From NCBI GenBank assembly GCA_039619475.1, contig CM077115.1, forward strand, positions 510,652,815 through 510,716,814: a DNA stretch of 64,000 nucleotides, written 5' to 3'. The notes below the pieces were generated by a model. It saw only the letters and a list, made by a program, of their open reading frames with translations. It was not told the DNA's origin and searched no databases. The translations under genes were made by a program, and so were the position numbers. Source of the DNA: Icerya purchasi. Its lineage: Eukaryota; Arthropoda; Insecta; Hemiptera; Monophlebidae. Below are positions 23,244 to 33,910 of this stretch, one piece after another; the stretch's first letter is position 1; each line of letters starts with the position of its first letter.

Positions 23244-23398
23244 GGTGTAGTTTTGCGTACCCAACCACGTTGCATATGGTGTAGGATGTGCTCGAACAGT
23301 ATGACTATACAGACCTGCAGCCAAAACGGGCCAAGCAGGATTATTACTTCCTTTAGCTAACACCAATTTTAATTTGTAATTTATTTTAAATTTTTGAT
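23244..23398 (-). CDS. Candidate single exon, PWWP-like
   Basis: On the minus strand a CAG acceptor (23399-23401) opens a stop-free segment closed by GTAAAG (23243 down to 23238). Its translation includes LKLVLAKGSNNPAWPVLAAG and, ~15 residues on, YATWLGTQNYT. An L-V-x-A-K...P-x-W-P-x-x followed by a W-L-G-T strand is the pattern of a PWWP chromatin-binding domain. It sits about 90 bp outside the palindrome. I found no convincing neighbouring exons, so this could be an exon of a gene whose intron took the insertion, a relic, or chance. Confidence 0.3.
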
Positions 23399-23565
23399 CT
23401 GTTTTTTATAATTGTCTTTTTGTATAAAACGATCGCAAAACTGCGTTTGATAAAAAGCAATTAATTTTAGTTTTTTTTTTTATTAAAATTTCAACATAAG
23501 CGCTAATTTCGAAGAAAATTTAGGGAAGGAAAAAATATATATACATACACATATATACATATATA

Positions 23566-24718
23566 TATAACTCGGCCATTTTGCCCTCACAAGGGGCTGT
23601 GCCCCTTGACCCTTCTTGTTTTCATTTCTGTCTCTTTCTCTTCTATACTTTGTATAAAATGATCAAAATTTACAACGTAATTCTTACTGGCATCAACACA
23701 AAAAAAATAACAATCATAAAAATCCTATCCTAACATTTAACTTTCATTATATAAAATTAAGACATTTTTTCGTTACATATTTCGTTACATACAATTGTGA
23801 CGAAATTTTTAAAATAACAATAACAAAAATCCTACAAAATATAACAAACGTCACATAAAAATGGGACATTTTTTTGGGACATTTGGCGTTACATAAAATT
23901 GGAACATTTTTTCTAAAGGGGGGTAGCCTAAGAATTACGTTGTAATTAATATATACACAGTGCGTTCTAGAATAATGTTATCAGTTAAAGAGCGATTTCA
24001 TTATAAACGGTCGGGAGAGGGGCAGGGTGCGTTTTTGGGTTTTGGTGTAAACGCACGAAATGTAGCTGGAACCTTGCTCTAGACAATGTCGCCAAGAGAG
24101 TGAGGCTGCCGGGCACAGGAAAAAACAGACGACAAAAAAAATATAAGAGAAAAGACAATGCAAAGCGTGTGAAAAACGTACTTACTAAAAAAATGGAAAT
24201 GCTCCACAGAAAAACGAAGGATTAGGTGCGCGTGACGTTTTTCTTCGGAGGATTTCCAATATATATTTATATATATATATATATATATATATTAATTACA
24301 ACATAATTCTTAGGTTACCCCCCATTAGAAAAAATGTCTCAATTTTATGTAACGCCAAATGTCCCAATTTTATGTAACGCAAAATGTCCCAATTTTATGT
24401 AACGCAAAATGTCCCAATTTTATGTAACGTTTGTTATATTTTATAGGATTTTTGTTATTGTTATTTAAAAAATGACACAATTTTATGTAACGAAATATGT
24501 AACGAAAAATGTAACGAAACAATGTCTTAATTTTATATAATGAAAGTTAAATGTTAGGATAGGATTTTTGTGATTATATTATTCTTTTTGTGTTGATGCC
24601 AGTAAGAATTACGTTGTAAATTTTGATCATTTTATACAAAGTATAGAAGAGAAAGAGACAGAAATGAAAGCAAGAAGGGTCAAGGGGCATAGTCCCTTGC
24701 GAGGCCAAAATGACCGAG

Positions 24719-24725
<7 letters not shown>
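23566..24725. repeat. Inverted pair of an unnamed ~0.4-kb repeat
   Basis: 23566-23956 and 24290-24725 are inverted copies. Each runs from ATTAATTACAACRTAATTCTTAGG through an ACCCCC tract, several ATGTCCCAATTTTATGTAACGC units (period ~25 bp, four in the right copy), AAATGTTAGGATAGGATTTTTGTGATT, AAATTTTGATCATTTTATAC, AGAGAAAGAGACAGAAATG and GAGGCCAAAATGACCGAGTT, ending in TA repeats. The ~330 bp between the copies (23957-24289) are not repeated. A third copy, split by a LINE, is at 27726-31498. Short ORFs inside are not convincing. The pair may be one foldback-type element. Confidence 0.75.
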
Positions 24726-24747
<22 letters not shown>

Positions 24748-24754
<7 letters not shown>

Positions 24755-24813
24755 GATTAGACACTGATACATATATATATACATATATATGTATCAGTGT
24801 CGAATCTTGATTT
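24748..24813. repeat. Short perfect-stem hairpin
   Basis: TCAAGATTAGACACTGATAC pairs with GTATCAGTGTCGAATCTTGA across a TA-rich loop, with one mismatch. It abuts the TA run that ends the repeat at 24725 and looks like a minimal foldback element. Confidence 0.6.
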
Positions 24814-27725
24814 TTTCCCCCGATACATCTTTAAAACAGAAAAATATTGAAATAGAATTAACTCGACATACAATCGCAAGCATTACAACACAAACAAAAC
24901 CAAATTAAGAATCCACTTTTTTTTTTAATTTCAAAAAATAAATTTATGTCACGGAAACATGACATTTAAATTCTGATAAAGGAAATAATTTGTGAACAAC
25001 AAAAAGTAATAGTGCAAAATTAATTGAAAAATTAAATAAATAAATAAAAAGGATCATTAAATGATTTTAAGAACTATTAAGTGAATTATATGCAGCGCTT
25101 TGGTCTTATGATTAAAAAATGTTAAAATATATTATTTAGAAGAGAACTACAACCGCATTTAGAAATCTATTCACAAGGTAATACGTCTGTTCGCATTAAT
25201 AAACTTTTCTAAAATACCGATCTCATAATCGCTACATTACGCTTCTATACCACTTTTTGTTCGCCACAGTCGACAAATTACCGCTAGCGGCATATATTTC
25301 GCCAAGCGTATTTATTAATTAGGTGTATAAACTTCATTTCGCTGTGATAAAATAGCGGTAACATAACCACAGATTCGCAGCGAAAAATGTTCAGTCTACA
25401 ACGCGTATCTTAAAGTAGAGAAGTACTTAGTACTCGTCATATGCTTCGAACTGTTTGCCTGGGTACACTGTTGTTTTAAATGTGTGTATGCTCCCCGATT
25501 AGTTCTTAGTTACTCGCTAACTTTGGAGAAGTACTCGTGGCGCCTGGTGAACAAAATATGAAATCATCATATTAACAAATCAAAATTTACTACAACTCGA
25601 TACCAATTTGCGATTAATGTTTTGCACATTAAATATTTGTCTCCGCATTGACTTCCGGCATTTCTACTGGCAAACACAAAAACCGCTTCTTTAGACGGGT
25701 TAATCTCTGCTTCCAGAGAAGTAATGGCAGATTTTTTTCTTTTATAACCCAAAGTACTTGACGATTCGCCACTGACATATTACATATATATATATATACA
25801 AATAAAATCGGTTATAACGGAATTAAAGGGGGTAAATTAATCTGGTCGTTCGTCGATATAACCGATGTGAGATAAAGTATTACAATTTTCTAAACTGCAG
25901 AATTTACTGTTTCTCAACAGTAGCTGCGTTATAAACCTTTTATAAAATATTTTGTGATTTTTGAGATAAATAATCATTTATTTATAATTACAGCTACACG
26001 TGCTTTCTACTAACTTCAAAGGCTCGAGCACCGTTTTTTATACCTAACACAGTGCGATGATAAAAAAAATGAAACGGAAATTAATATAAAATAAAAAAGA
26101 GAAAAAAAGTGACAATGTTAAAACGGAACAGGTTCAATGTAGCAACATAAGCATAACAAAAAATAACAAAGCTTATCTGTTTGTATAAACTTTATTTTTT
26201 CATAGGAAAAGATCATAGCAGTTATTTTTTTGTTGTTATTTCATCTGCGAAAACCTTTTGAAGTCAAAAGTTATGCGTCATATCGTTATAGACGATATTT
26301 TTTATCTGCGAACCAAAATTTTGGTTGTAATAACCACTTTGTCGACATAGTCGAAGTCGTCATAACCGATCAACGTGTAGTTTTATGAAATTTTGCTGGT
26401 TTTAACAATATTCGTCTTTATAACCGATGTCGTTATAATCAATTTCCACTGTGTCTATCTTATAAAACTGCAAGGCCAAAAATCGTACAGCACGTTCTGT
26501 AATAGCTAGAAAGCTATTCCTTTTTAATCAACATATAAAAAAATTATGAAACTCCAAAAAGTACAAAAATTAAAAGGTCCAAATTTGAAAAAAGTAAAAT
26601 TCCAATTTTAAGAAAAAAATTTAAAAAATTCTACAGTAGTTATGGAATAGGTTGTATTTTTTAACCCCCGTATTTTTGTTTGCGGAATACTGCAAAAATA
26701 CACAAGTCCGAAAGTTTCGAGATAAAAGGGCCCAAATTTGTGAAAATGTATATCTAAAGCGATAAACGAAAACTAAGAAAAAGTCCACAGCCCTTTGCAT
26801 AGGAACTAGTAAGTTAAATTCTTTAAATTACGTATTTTTATAACTAAAATATACGAAAAATATAAGACTTCCACAATTTTAATGTTAAGGGGTTCTATAT
26901 TGAAATAATTGAAATATATGAAAATGTTACAAAAAAAAAAAAAAAAAATCAATTTCAACTGTCATATTTTTGTTATTAGAATATAGGAAAAATACGAAAC
27001 TCCCAAACTGTTAAATTTGTGCGTACAAACTTTTGGATTCAGGTTGGTGACCAATAACTTAAAATATTATTGTTTAAATGCTAAAAACGGAAACGAATTT
27101 TATCCATTGCAACCTAAATTGTATGAAATGAATATTGGCATCGTGTCTCTACAAAAATTAACGTGTTTTACATCCGACAAATAACTGTACTTATCAATTT
27201 CGACCAAAAAAATAACTCTTTTTATGAAGATTTATAATGAAACGTAGATAAACCGGCAAGAGCGCATTATCATTCTAGGGACGATTTTGACATACAAATA
27301 GGATGTAATACAACGATAAGGAGGAACACAGTAGGATTTCAGTCAGACAAAAATAGAGATCGGAGTTTTAAGAACTCGCTCGATCACACTTTAGTACGTT
27401 CGAAGTTTAGGTTTAAGACGAGCTTAACACTAAAAAATTAAGAAACAAACAACCAAAAACCCTATAAAACCATTCGTACACTTAGAAACAAGCAAATAAA
27501 AGATAAATTTACAATATATATGAAAATATATCAGTATTAACTCCTACAAGCACCATACTACATAGCCTTGGAAAAGGTATGAAAGATGAAATCAATAAAA
27601 TCTGTAAAAAATTGTCTTGTGTCACAGAAAGTACAAATGAAAAATAAGTTTATTGAAACGTCCGAAAAAGTAAAGGAAATTATTGCGGAAAGATATAGGT
27701 TTGACTGGCAAGCTGATATATTAAT
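24814..27725. other. Repeat-poor flank without supported genes
   Basis: AT-rich. A minus-strand open segment at 25567-25760 (with SGESSSTLGYKRKKSAITS) is preceded by a CAG acceptor and might be an exon upstream of the PWWP-like segment, but its donor is unclear. 25810-26450 contains ATAACCGATGT and CGTTATAAC strings and ends in ATTTCCACTG, like the end of a pogo/Tigger-type nonautonomous element. Around 26530-27030 are loosely repeated lines of TACGAAAAATA and ACTTCC type. Nothing else is recognised. Confidence 0.45.
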
Positions 27726-28561
27726 TACAACGTAATTCTTAGGCCGGCCTCCATTAGATTTTGTAATGTCTCAACTTTACACAACGAAAGTTAAATGTTA
27801 GGATAAGATTTTTGTGATTATGTTATTTTTTTTGTATCGATGCCGGTAAGAATGACGTAAATTTTGATCATTTCATGCAATGTGTTGTAAAAAAAATATT
27901 AGGAAACAAAGAGCATAAAATACGAGAATTAAACGTAAACAATAATAAATTAACCGTAGATGATAATAAATACGAGGTTGCATGCAGCTTTAACAACTAT
28001 TTCTCAAATTCTGTTCCAGATCTTTTACGAAATGAAAGCTTTCTCCCCTACCTTGCGACAGGGTCATCAATTTCTGAGTCGTTTGGATTCACAGATTTTT
28101 TAGAGGATGAAATAAAGAATGTAATAATGTCTTTCCCATGCAAAGCTTCGTTTGGCTCGGACGGGTTATCAATAATATTAATAAAAGAAAATATAAAATT
28201 TTTTGTCAAACCTCTAACATACCTTTTCAATAAATCTATAAAAAGTGGTACATTTCCTAGTATTTTAAAATTAGGTACAATTACTCCAGTATATAAAGGT
28301 GAGGACAAATGCGAAATGATGAATTATAGACCAATATGTATACTGCCCACAATATCAAAAATTTTTGAAAAGTGTGTTAAAAAGCGGATTATGAACTTTT
28401 TATGCCGAAATGAGTTCTTTAGTATAAATCAGTATGGATTCTTAGAGGGAAAAGGCACTGACATTGCATTATTTAAGCATATATCTTACATCACTGAACA
28501 TACTGAAACCGGTAAATCGTGTCTAGCTGTATATTTTGATCTAAGAAAAGCATTTGATATA

Positions 28562-29879
28562 CACCCTGTCAAGAAAGTATCGGGAATTGTTAAATAAAAC
28601 GAACAATTTTTAATTTTCATCCAAATTTATTTTGACACCTTCAAAATAACATCCATTCGAAGCGATGCACATATGCCAACGCTTTTTCCACTCGGCAAAG
28701 CACTTCTGATAGGCGGTTTCCGGGATGGCCTTTAGCTCTCGCGTCGCATTCGTCTTGATGTCATCAATCGATTCGAAGCGCATTCCCCGTAGCGGAAATT
28801 TGAGTTTTGAGAATAGGAAGAAGTCGCAGGGTGCTAAATCTGGTGAATACGGCGGTTGTTCGATGATATTTACCGAGTGTTTGGCCAAAAACTCATTCAC
28901 AATTATGGCTTTGTGAGACGGCGCATTATCGTGATAGAGAATCCAAGAATTGTCGACCCACAAATCGTTACGTTTACGACGGATTGCCTCTCTCAAACGT
29001 CTCAAAACACTTAAGTAAAACTCTTTGGTGACTGTCTGTCCGGCTGGCACATATTCATAGTGTACCACGCCTCGAATATCGAAGAAAACAATCAACATGA
29101 TCTTCACTTTCGATCGGCTTTGGCGAGGTTTTTTCGGCTTTGGCGCGCCAATTGGCCGCCATTCGGACGATTGCTGGTTCGTAAGCGTGTCGTACTCGTA
29201 CACCCATGTCTCGTCACCAGTAATTATCTTTTCCAAGAAGGTAGGATCCAAATTGGCTCGATCCAGCATGTCTGCAGCTACCTGTTCTCGGTACTTTTTT
29301 TGAAAGAAATTCAGGTCTTTCGGAACAAGCCGAGCCGCAACGCGTTGCATACCCAATTTTTCGTGCACAATCGTACGTACGCTCTCGTGTGACATGCCCA
29401 ATCCATGAGCCATCTCTCTCAAGCTCACATGACAATTTTCAGCAACGATTTCCTTGATTTTATCGACGTTATCATCGGTCACACTCGTTGAAGGCCGTCC
29501 AGAGCGAGGCATGTCTTCGACCGTCTCCCGACCATCCTTGAACGCTCTGTACCACTCGTAAACCCGCGTTTTTGATAAAGCAGATTCACCAAAAGCCTTC
29601 TGTAACATTTTCAGTGTATGGGCACAAGAAATTTCGTTCGAAACACAGAATTTAACACAAGTACGTTGTTCAATATTTTCACTCATTGTAAAACTTCGAC
29701 AAAACCTTCAAGGTCGACTGATTTTAACAGCTGCTGTAAACACACTGGTTGACAGATCGCGCTAAAAATAGGCATCATAATACAAAACAGTTGTACCAAC
29801 CTGGAAAAAAAAAATTATCTGCCTAGCTATTACCCGGGAGATTTAAATTGACAATTCCCGATACTTTCTTGACAGGGTG
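28562..29879 (-). mobile_element. Complete mariner element, 1318 bp
   Basis: Terminal inverted repeats match over 29 bp (28562-28590 and 29851-29879) and begin CACCCTGTCAAGAAAGTATC. The element sits between TA dinucleotides (28560-28561, 29880-29881), the duplication made by Tc1/mariner elements, and splits the LINE FD-x-VDH motif. The transposase ORF is intact and the repeats are near perfect, so this copy is young and may be active. Confidence 0.97.
28610..29686 (-). CDS. Mariner transposase, 358 aa, intact
   Basis: It cuts and pastes mariner DNA at TA targets. Residues 1-110 hold the two helix-turn-helix DNA-binding units (SLREMAHGLGMSHESVRTI in the second) separated by the GRPS linker (RSGRPSTS, 61-68). 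Residues 119-125 (RLVPKDL) replace the usual WVPHEL. Catalytic residues are D158 (TGDETW), D253 (YHDNAPSH) and D288 (SPDLAPCDFF), with 34 residues between the last two: the D,D34D signature of true mariners. Length is typical (about 345-360). No stop or frameshift was found. The start is the first Met, in a context used by many relatives (MSENIEQRTC). Confidence 0.96.
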   Translation of the reverse strand: MSENIEQRTCVKFCVSNEISCAHTLKMLQKAFGESALSKTRVYEWYRAFKDGRETVEDMPRSGRPSTSVTDDNVDKIKEIVAENCHVSLREMAHGLGMSHESVRTIVHEKLGMQRVAARLVPKDLNFFQKKYREQVAADMLDRANLDPTFLEKIITGDETWVYEYDTLTNQQSSEWRPIGAPKPKKPRQSRSKVKIMLIVFFDIRGVVHYEYVPAGQTVTKEFYLSVLRRLREAIRRKRNDLWVDNSWILYHDNAPSHKAIIVNEFLAKHSVNIIEQPPYSPDLAPCDFFLFSKLKFPLRGMRFESIDDIKTNATRELKAIPETAYQKCFAEWKKRWHMCIASNGCYFEGVKINLDEN

Positions 29880-31498
29880 TAGTAGATCACAAACTCCTCT
29901 TGGCAAAATTGTATTCGTATGGATTTAGGGGCTTCATATATAATTGGTTCGAATCATATCTGAGTAACAGAAAATATATAACTAAAATTAATGGAGTATA
30001 CAGTAATACCACAACACAGCAGTTTGGGGTGCCCCAAGGTAGCATATTGGGTCCCATTCTGTTTCTCATTTATATTAATGAATTATGTAACCTAAAAATA
30101 TCTGGAAAAATATTCACATATACGGATGATACAGTAATTGTATTAAGTTCACGTTATACCCACATTTTGCAACAGCTAGCTTATAGAGACATTAAAATTG
30201 TAGTAGATTGGTTTAGGACAAACAGATTGGTAGTAAATTTAAAAAAAACAAAATTTATGATATACAGCCATGTAACACATTTCATGAGCGATTTCAATAA
30301 GATCTGTTTAGATAATAACTTTGAAATTGAAAGAGTGTTTGAGGTAAAGTACTTAGGAATAAAGCTGGATTACAAATTGACATGGAATAAGCACACAGAT
30401 TTCCTTGCGGCTAAATTAAGAAAACTAAATTATATTTTTTATTACTTATCTGAGCACTTCAGCGAGGAACATATGTATCAGTTATACAATTCCCTGTATA
30501 AGCCTGTGCTAATATATGGGCTGATGCACTGGGGTAATGCAGCCAAATATATTACAACACAGATAAATTATTTGCATAATAAAATCGGGAGACTTATTAA
30601 TAAAAATAAATGTAGGCAATTTAACCATACTTTCCCAAATGTTCAAACATTATACAAAACACAGTTATTACTATTTATGCTAAAATACAATAATGAATTT
30701 AACTTATTGATAAAAGAAGGTAGTACAAGGAGTTATGGAAAAGAAATGGCCATCATGCCCAAACTAATGAAATTCCATTCAAGGAACCAAGCTTTATATA
30801 TGGCCCCCTTAATATTTAACCTTTTGCCGCATCACATTAAGAATGATTTAAAAAATTACAAAAAAAGACGGAAGTGTTTATTAGAGTACTTTTCTGATCT
30901 CATAGATAACAAATGATAATTTGATGCGTCCATTTAAGTTACATTATTTGATTTTCCTATCATTCCTATACTCTCCTACATCTATTCCTTTTCTTCACTT
31001 AAATCCTTGCCGTTCAGTTATAAATCAGTCGACTTTACTTTATTTTATTTTATTTCAATTTATCTTATTTATTGTAATTTATCTTATTGTACATTTCAGC
31101 TTAAACCTACATTTCTTTTTAAATCTTTATTACACACGCCCGGCATAATGTATTAACAGTTTATCCCCCTTACGTTAACCGCCATTTTGCGTTAAAAGCA
31201 TAGAAAAGTTTTATTTTCTTTTTTCTTTTGTAGAACTTTAATTTGTTCAAAATTATCTTTTTCTTTTCTTTTCACTTTTCAATGTTATTTTTATTGTTTT
31301 TATTACTCCATCGCTCGCGCAATTTCTGCGCATAGATGGAAATTTGTACAATAATAATAATAATAAACTATTTGATTTGAAAAAAAAAAAAAATAAAAAA
31401 ATATAGAAGAGAAAGAGATAGAAATGTAAGCAAAAAGGATGAAGGAGCAGAGCCTCTTGCGAGGCCAAAGTGACTGAGTTATATATATATATATATAT

Positions 31499-31610
31499 TT
31501 ACATCAAACAAATGAAACAACGCCAGAAGTATTTGCAAAATAAAAATGGCAAACTCAACAAGAAACTAGAAGATTAAAAAATCAACGATGGCTTAATAAG
31601 ATTTATAGAT
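31499..31610. other. Short spacer
   Basis: AT-rich, with no feature recognised. Confidence 0.5.
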
Positions 31611-31795
31611 ATAATAAAAACCAACTTTAATAACAGACAAATATAAAGGGTAAAAATAATTTATAACAATAAATTAAATAAATACCTTATTTAATTTATT
31701 GTTATAAATTATTTTTACCCTTTATATTTGTTTGTTATTAAAGTTGGTTTTTATTATATATTTTATAACAAACAGGCATGCATTCACCTACAAGA
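31611..31795. mobile_element. Foldback MITE with ~70-bp arms
   Basis: 31611-31757 is a nearly perfect hairpin (coordinate sum 63368) with a 5-bp loop; the arms begin ATAATAAAAACCAACTTTAA. Its sequence matches the outer 80 bp of the larger foldback element at 62178-62835, so it is an internally deleted relative. On one side both copies are followed by the same AACAGGCATGCATTCACCTA-type sequence, suggesting that this short flank belongs to the element. Confidence 0.8.
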
Positions 31796-31997
31796 TTAAT
31801 AGAATACAAGCACTATTTTAGAATCGATACAGTGCTATAATGATTCTAAATAACAGTGTAAAACAGCTGCAAGAGATGCAAATGGTAACTTACTAAAGAT
31901 GTACGGGGCACATGGAAACAATACTATCAAAATCTGTTAAACTTTGCCATATACACACTGACCACACCCGTAAGACTCGTAATAGGTAGAGAACTCT

Positions 31998-32965
31998 GTT
32001 TTTTTTTTTTTTTACCCCCCTTGGGTTTGCTACCAGAGAGCATTAGCCCAGCAAAAAGGAATAGATGCATGGAATAGAATAGAAATTATATTTTTATTTT
32101 GTCGACAATGGAATCAAGGAACACCCCTAGGACAGGAACAACAGAGAGAATAGGTAGAGAAGGAACATAAGAGGCGTTGAAAGGAGCAGGAAGACCAAGC
32201 TTTAAAACGCGAGATAAACCGGAGCACTCGAAGAACACGTGATTCGCATCACAAACATACTGAGAACCTTCAGGATTCAATGGATAATTAGGAGATGCAG
32301 CCAAGAAAATGCGATTTAGAGAAGAAGGAAGGTGACTATGCGAGAAACGGAGGCGAGATAATTTAGTAATTATGGACCGCCGCAAACTAGGTTAATCATA
32401 ATCAAGAGATAAAAGGAATTAGGATTAGCGAAAAGAGAAACATAAACAGAGTGGCTAAGATGGCAGGATTTAGTTGGAAGAAGAATATTGTGTGCTGGAA
32501 CCCTACTAATAAAATTTCCATTGGAAACAGCAGCTTTAGCAAGGAGGTCGACGGCTACATTTCCATCAATGCCTGAATGTCCGGGAATCCAAAAAGAAAG
32601 TCAATCTGGGTAGACGTCAATGAGGATAGATCATGGAGAAGAGAACGAATAGAAAAGATAATAGCATCAGTGGAAGGAGAAAGGGAAGGTGGAGATGGCG
32701 CCAGAAGAGAACACTTAAAGAGTCAGAAACAATAAAGAATTTGGAAGGACTTGCAGAAGAGGAAATATAAATAATGGCTTGTAGAATGGCGACAGATTCT
32801 GCAGTAAAGACAAAACAAAAGGACGGAAGTCTAAAGGACTGAGAATGAAAGAACTGAGGGCACAAGAATGCCGCCCCAACTCCGCTCGGGCTCTTCGATC
32901 CGTCAGTAAAAATTAAAGAGTGATCACGGAAAGAACTCTGAATTGATTATAGTCTTTAATGATGT
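31998..32965 (-). pseudogene. LINE fragment with RNase H domain and 3' end
   Basis: Minus-strand reading gives FTDGSKSPSGVGAAF, then TAESVAILQAI, then VSDSLSVL, then IPGHSGIDGNVAVD, the four acidic stations of RNase H. A C-terminal HVFFECS-type segment follows. Frameshifts and stops break it into 32086-32385 and 32617-32865 pieces. The 3' end is the A tract read as T at 31999-32014. The RNase H placement fits I/R1/Jockey-type LINEs. Confidence 0.8.
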
Positions 32966-33289
32966 TCATCGTTCAAAATTGTTTTGTTCGTGTTTTTTTT
33001 TGTTTTTTTTATATCGTTCAAAACACCCGGCACATTTATGAACTTTTCTAAATTATCGATTTTACGTGCTCATTTTTTTATATCATTCAGTAGTACGGTT
33101 AAAAAATGGTAATGACGTACTGGGGAAAACGGGGGGAGGGGGGCTGGTCTAGTAAATGTATTTTAAATTTCAACATTATAAAATCCGCAAATCTTAAATT
33201 TACTATTATCCGTTCCGCGTTTATTTTGTTCGCAAAAATACAAATTACACCCGTGCGTATATTTCATATAATACTTTAAAATGAAAAAA

Positions 33290-33910
33290 TTATCACTTGG
33301 TGAAGAATGTTTACAATAAAAAAGCAATGAGCATAGGAGCAAAACTAAGACATTACGCTACAGTTGTAAAACCAGAAGGGTTATATGCATCAAAAACGTT
33401 AAATCTAAAGAAGAAAATATTAACAAATCAATTAGAAATAAGGGAACGGAGAATCCTGAGAAAGATTATAGGAGTTAAATGGAATGAGATGGACAGTTCA
33501 AATGGGTTTCGAACTATAAACTATATAGCAAAATTGAACAATTGTCCGTATCAATAAGGAAAAGAAGATTATTATTTTACGGGCATATTACCAGAATGCA
33601 TGAGGACGGGTTAACCAAGAGAATTTATGAATTCATGAAAACGAAGAAAATAAGACCAGCATGGTTCAATGAAAGTGAAAAGGATATATGGAATTAATAG
33701 ATGTTACTGAAACACAAATGTGTTTAATAAGGGGAATGATTTCATAAAACAGTTGCGACGTCAATCTTTAAAATAGAACAAGTTAACCGGAAGAGGTCGC
33801 TTTCGATAAGCCATAAAAATGCCTTGATGGAGGGTCTCAAGAAATACTGGAAAGATGTTTTAAGGAAGGAAGAAGGAAAAGATGTAAAATGAAAACTTAG
33901 TTGTTTAGCG
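33290..33910 (+). pseudogene. LINE 3' fragment, copy A
   Basis: 33297-33557 encodes KLRHYATVVKPEGLYASKTL followed by RERRILRKIIG, the post-RT thumb segment found in several LINE clades. The DNA after its stop continues as a broken frame with LLFYGHITRMHEDGLTKRI. Homologous to 41160-41790 over its whole length, including the final TTAGTTGTTTAGCGTAGTCC-type string, so both are old copies of one family. Confidence 0.7.

Larger units (their letters stand above)
27875..30916 (+). pseudogene. LINE reverse transcriptase, interrupted by mariner
   Basis: Two open segments, 27875-28561 and 29882-30916, form one frame of 573 codons plus stop once the mariner and one TA are discounted; no other stop or frameshift was seen. 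The first part contains SFGSDGLS and TPVYKGEDKCEMMNYRPICI. The second begins within FD-x-VDHKLL and contains GVPQGSILGPILFLIYINEL and the catalytic box YTDD (usually FADD or YADD). The thumb region then runs to the stop at 30916, with a ~450-bp 3' UTR. Because all RT motifs survive, this LINE copy was young when mariner landed. Reverse transcription of its own RNA would be the original role. The copy cannot be functional now, being truncated and split. Confidence 0.88.
27875..31401 (+). mobile_element. 5'-truncated non-LTR retrotransposon (Jockey/CR1-like)
   Basis: The copy starts inside the coding region before reverse transcriptase, with no endonuclease domain, as expected of 5' truncation. 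It ends with an AATAATAATAATAAACTATT string and an A tract (31380-31393). It is inserted in the unnamed repeat and itself holds a mariner at 28562-29879. Clade assignment rests on motif style only. Confidence 0.85.
27726..31498. repeat. Third copy of the unnamed repeat, split by a LINE
   Basis: 27726-27874 matches the start of the 24290-24725 copy (TTAATTACAACGTAATTC through TTGATCATTTCATGCAATGT). Its continuation (ATAGAAGAGAAAGAGATAG to TGACTGAGTTATATATA) resumes at 31402-31498. The break point is CAAAG|TATAGAAG of the intact copy. The 3.5 kb between is the LINE insertion. Confidence 0.8.

Noticed and set aside
29060..29392. 110-aa plus-strand ORF
   Set aside because: Shadow of the mariner transposase on the other strand.
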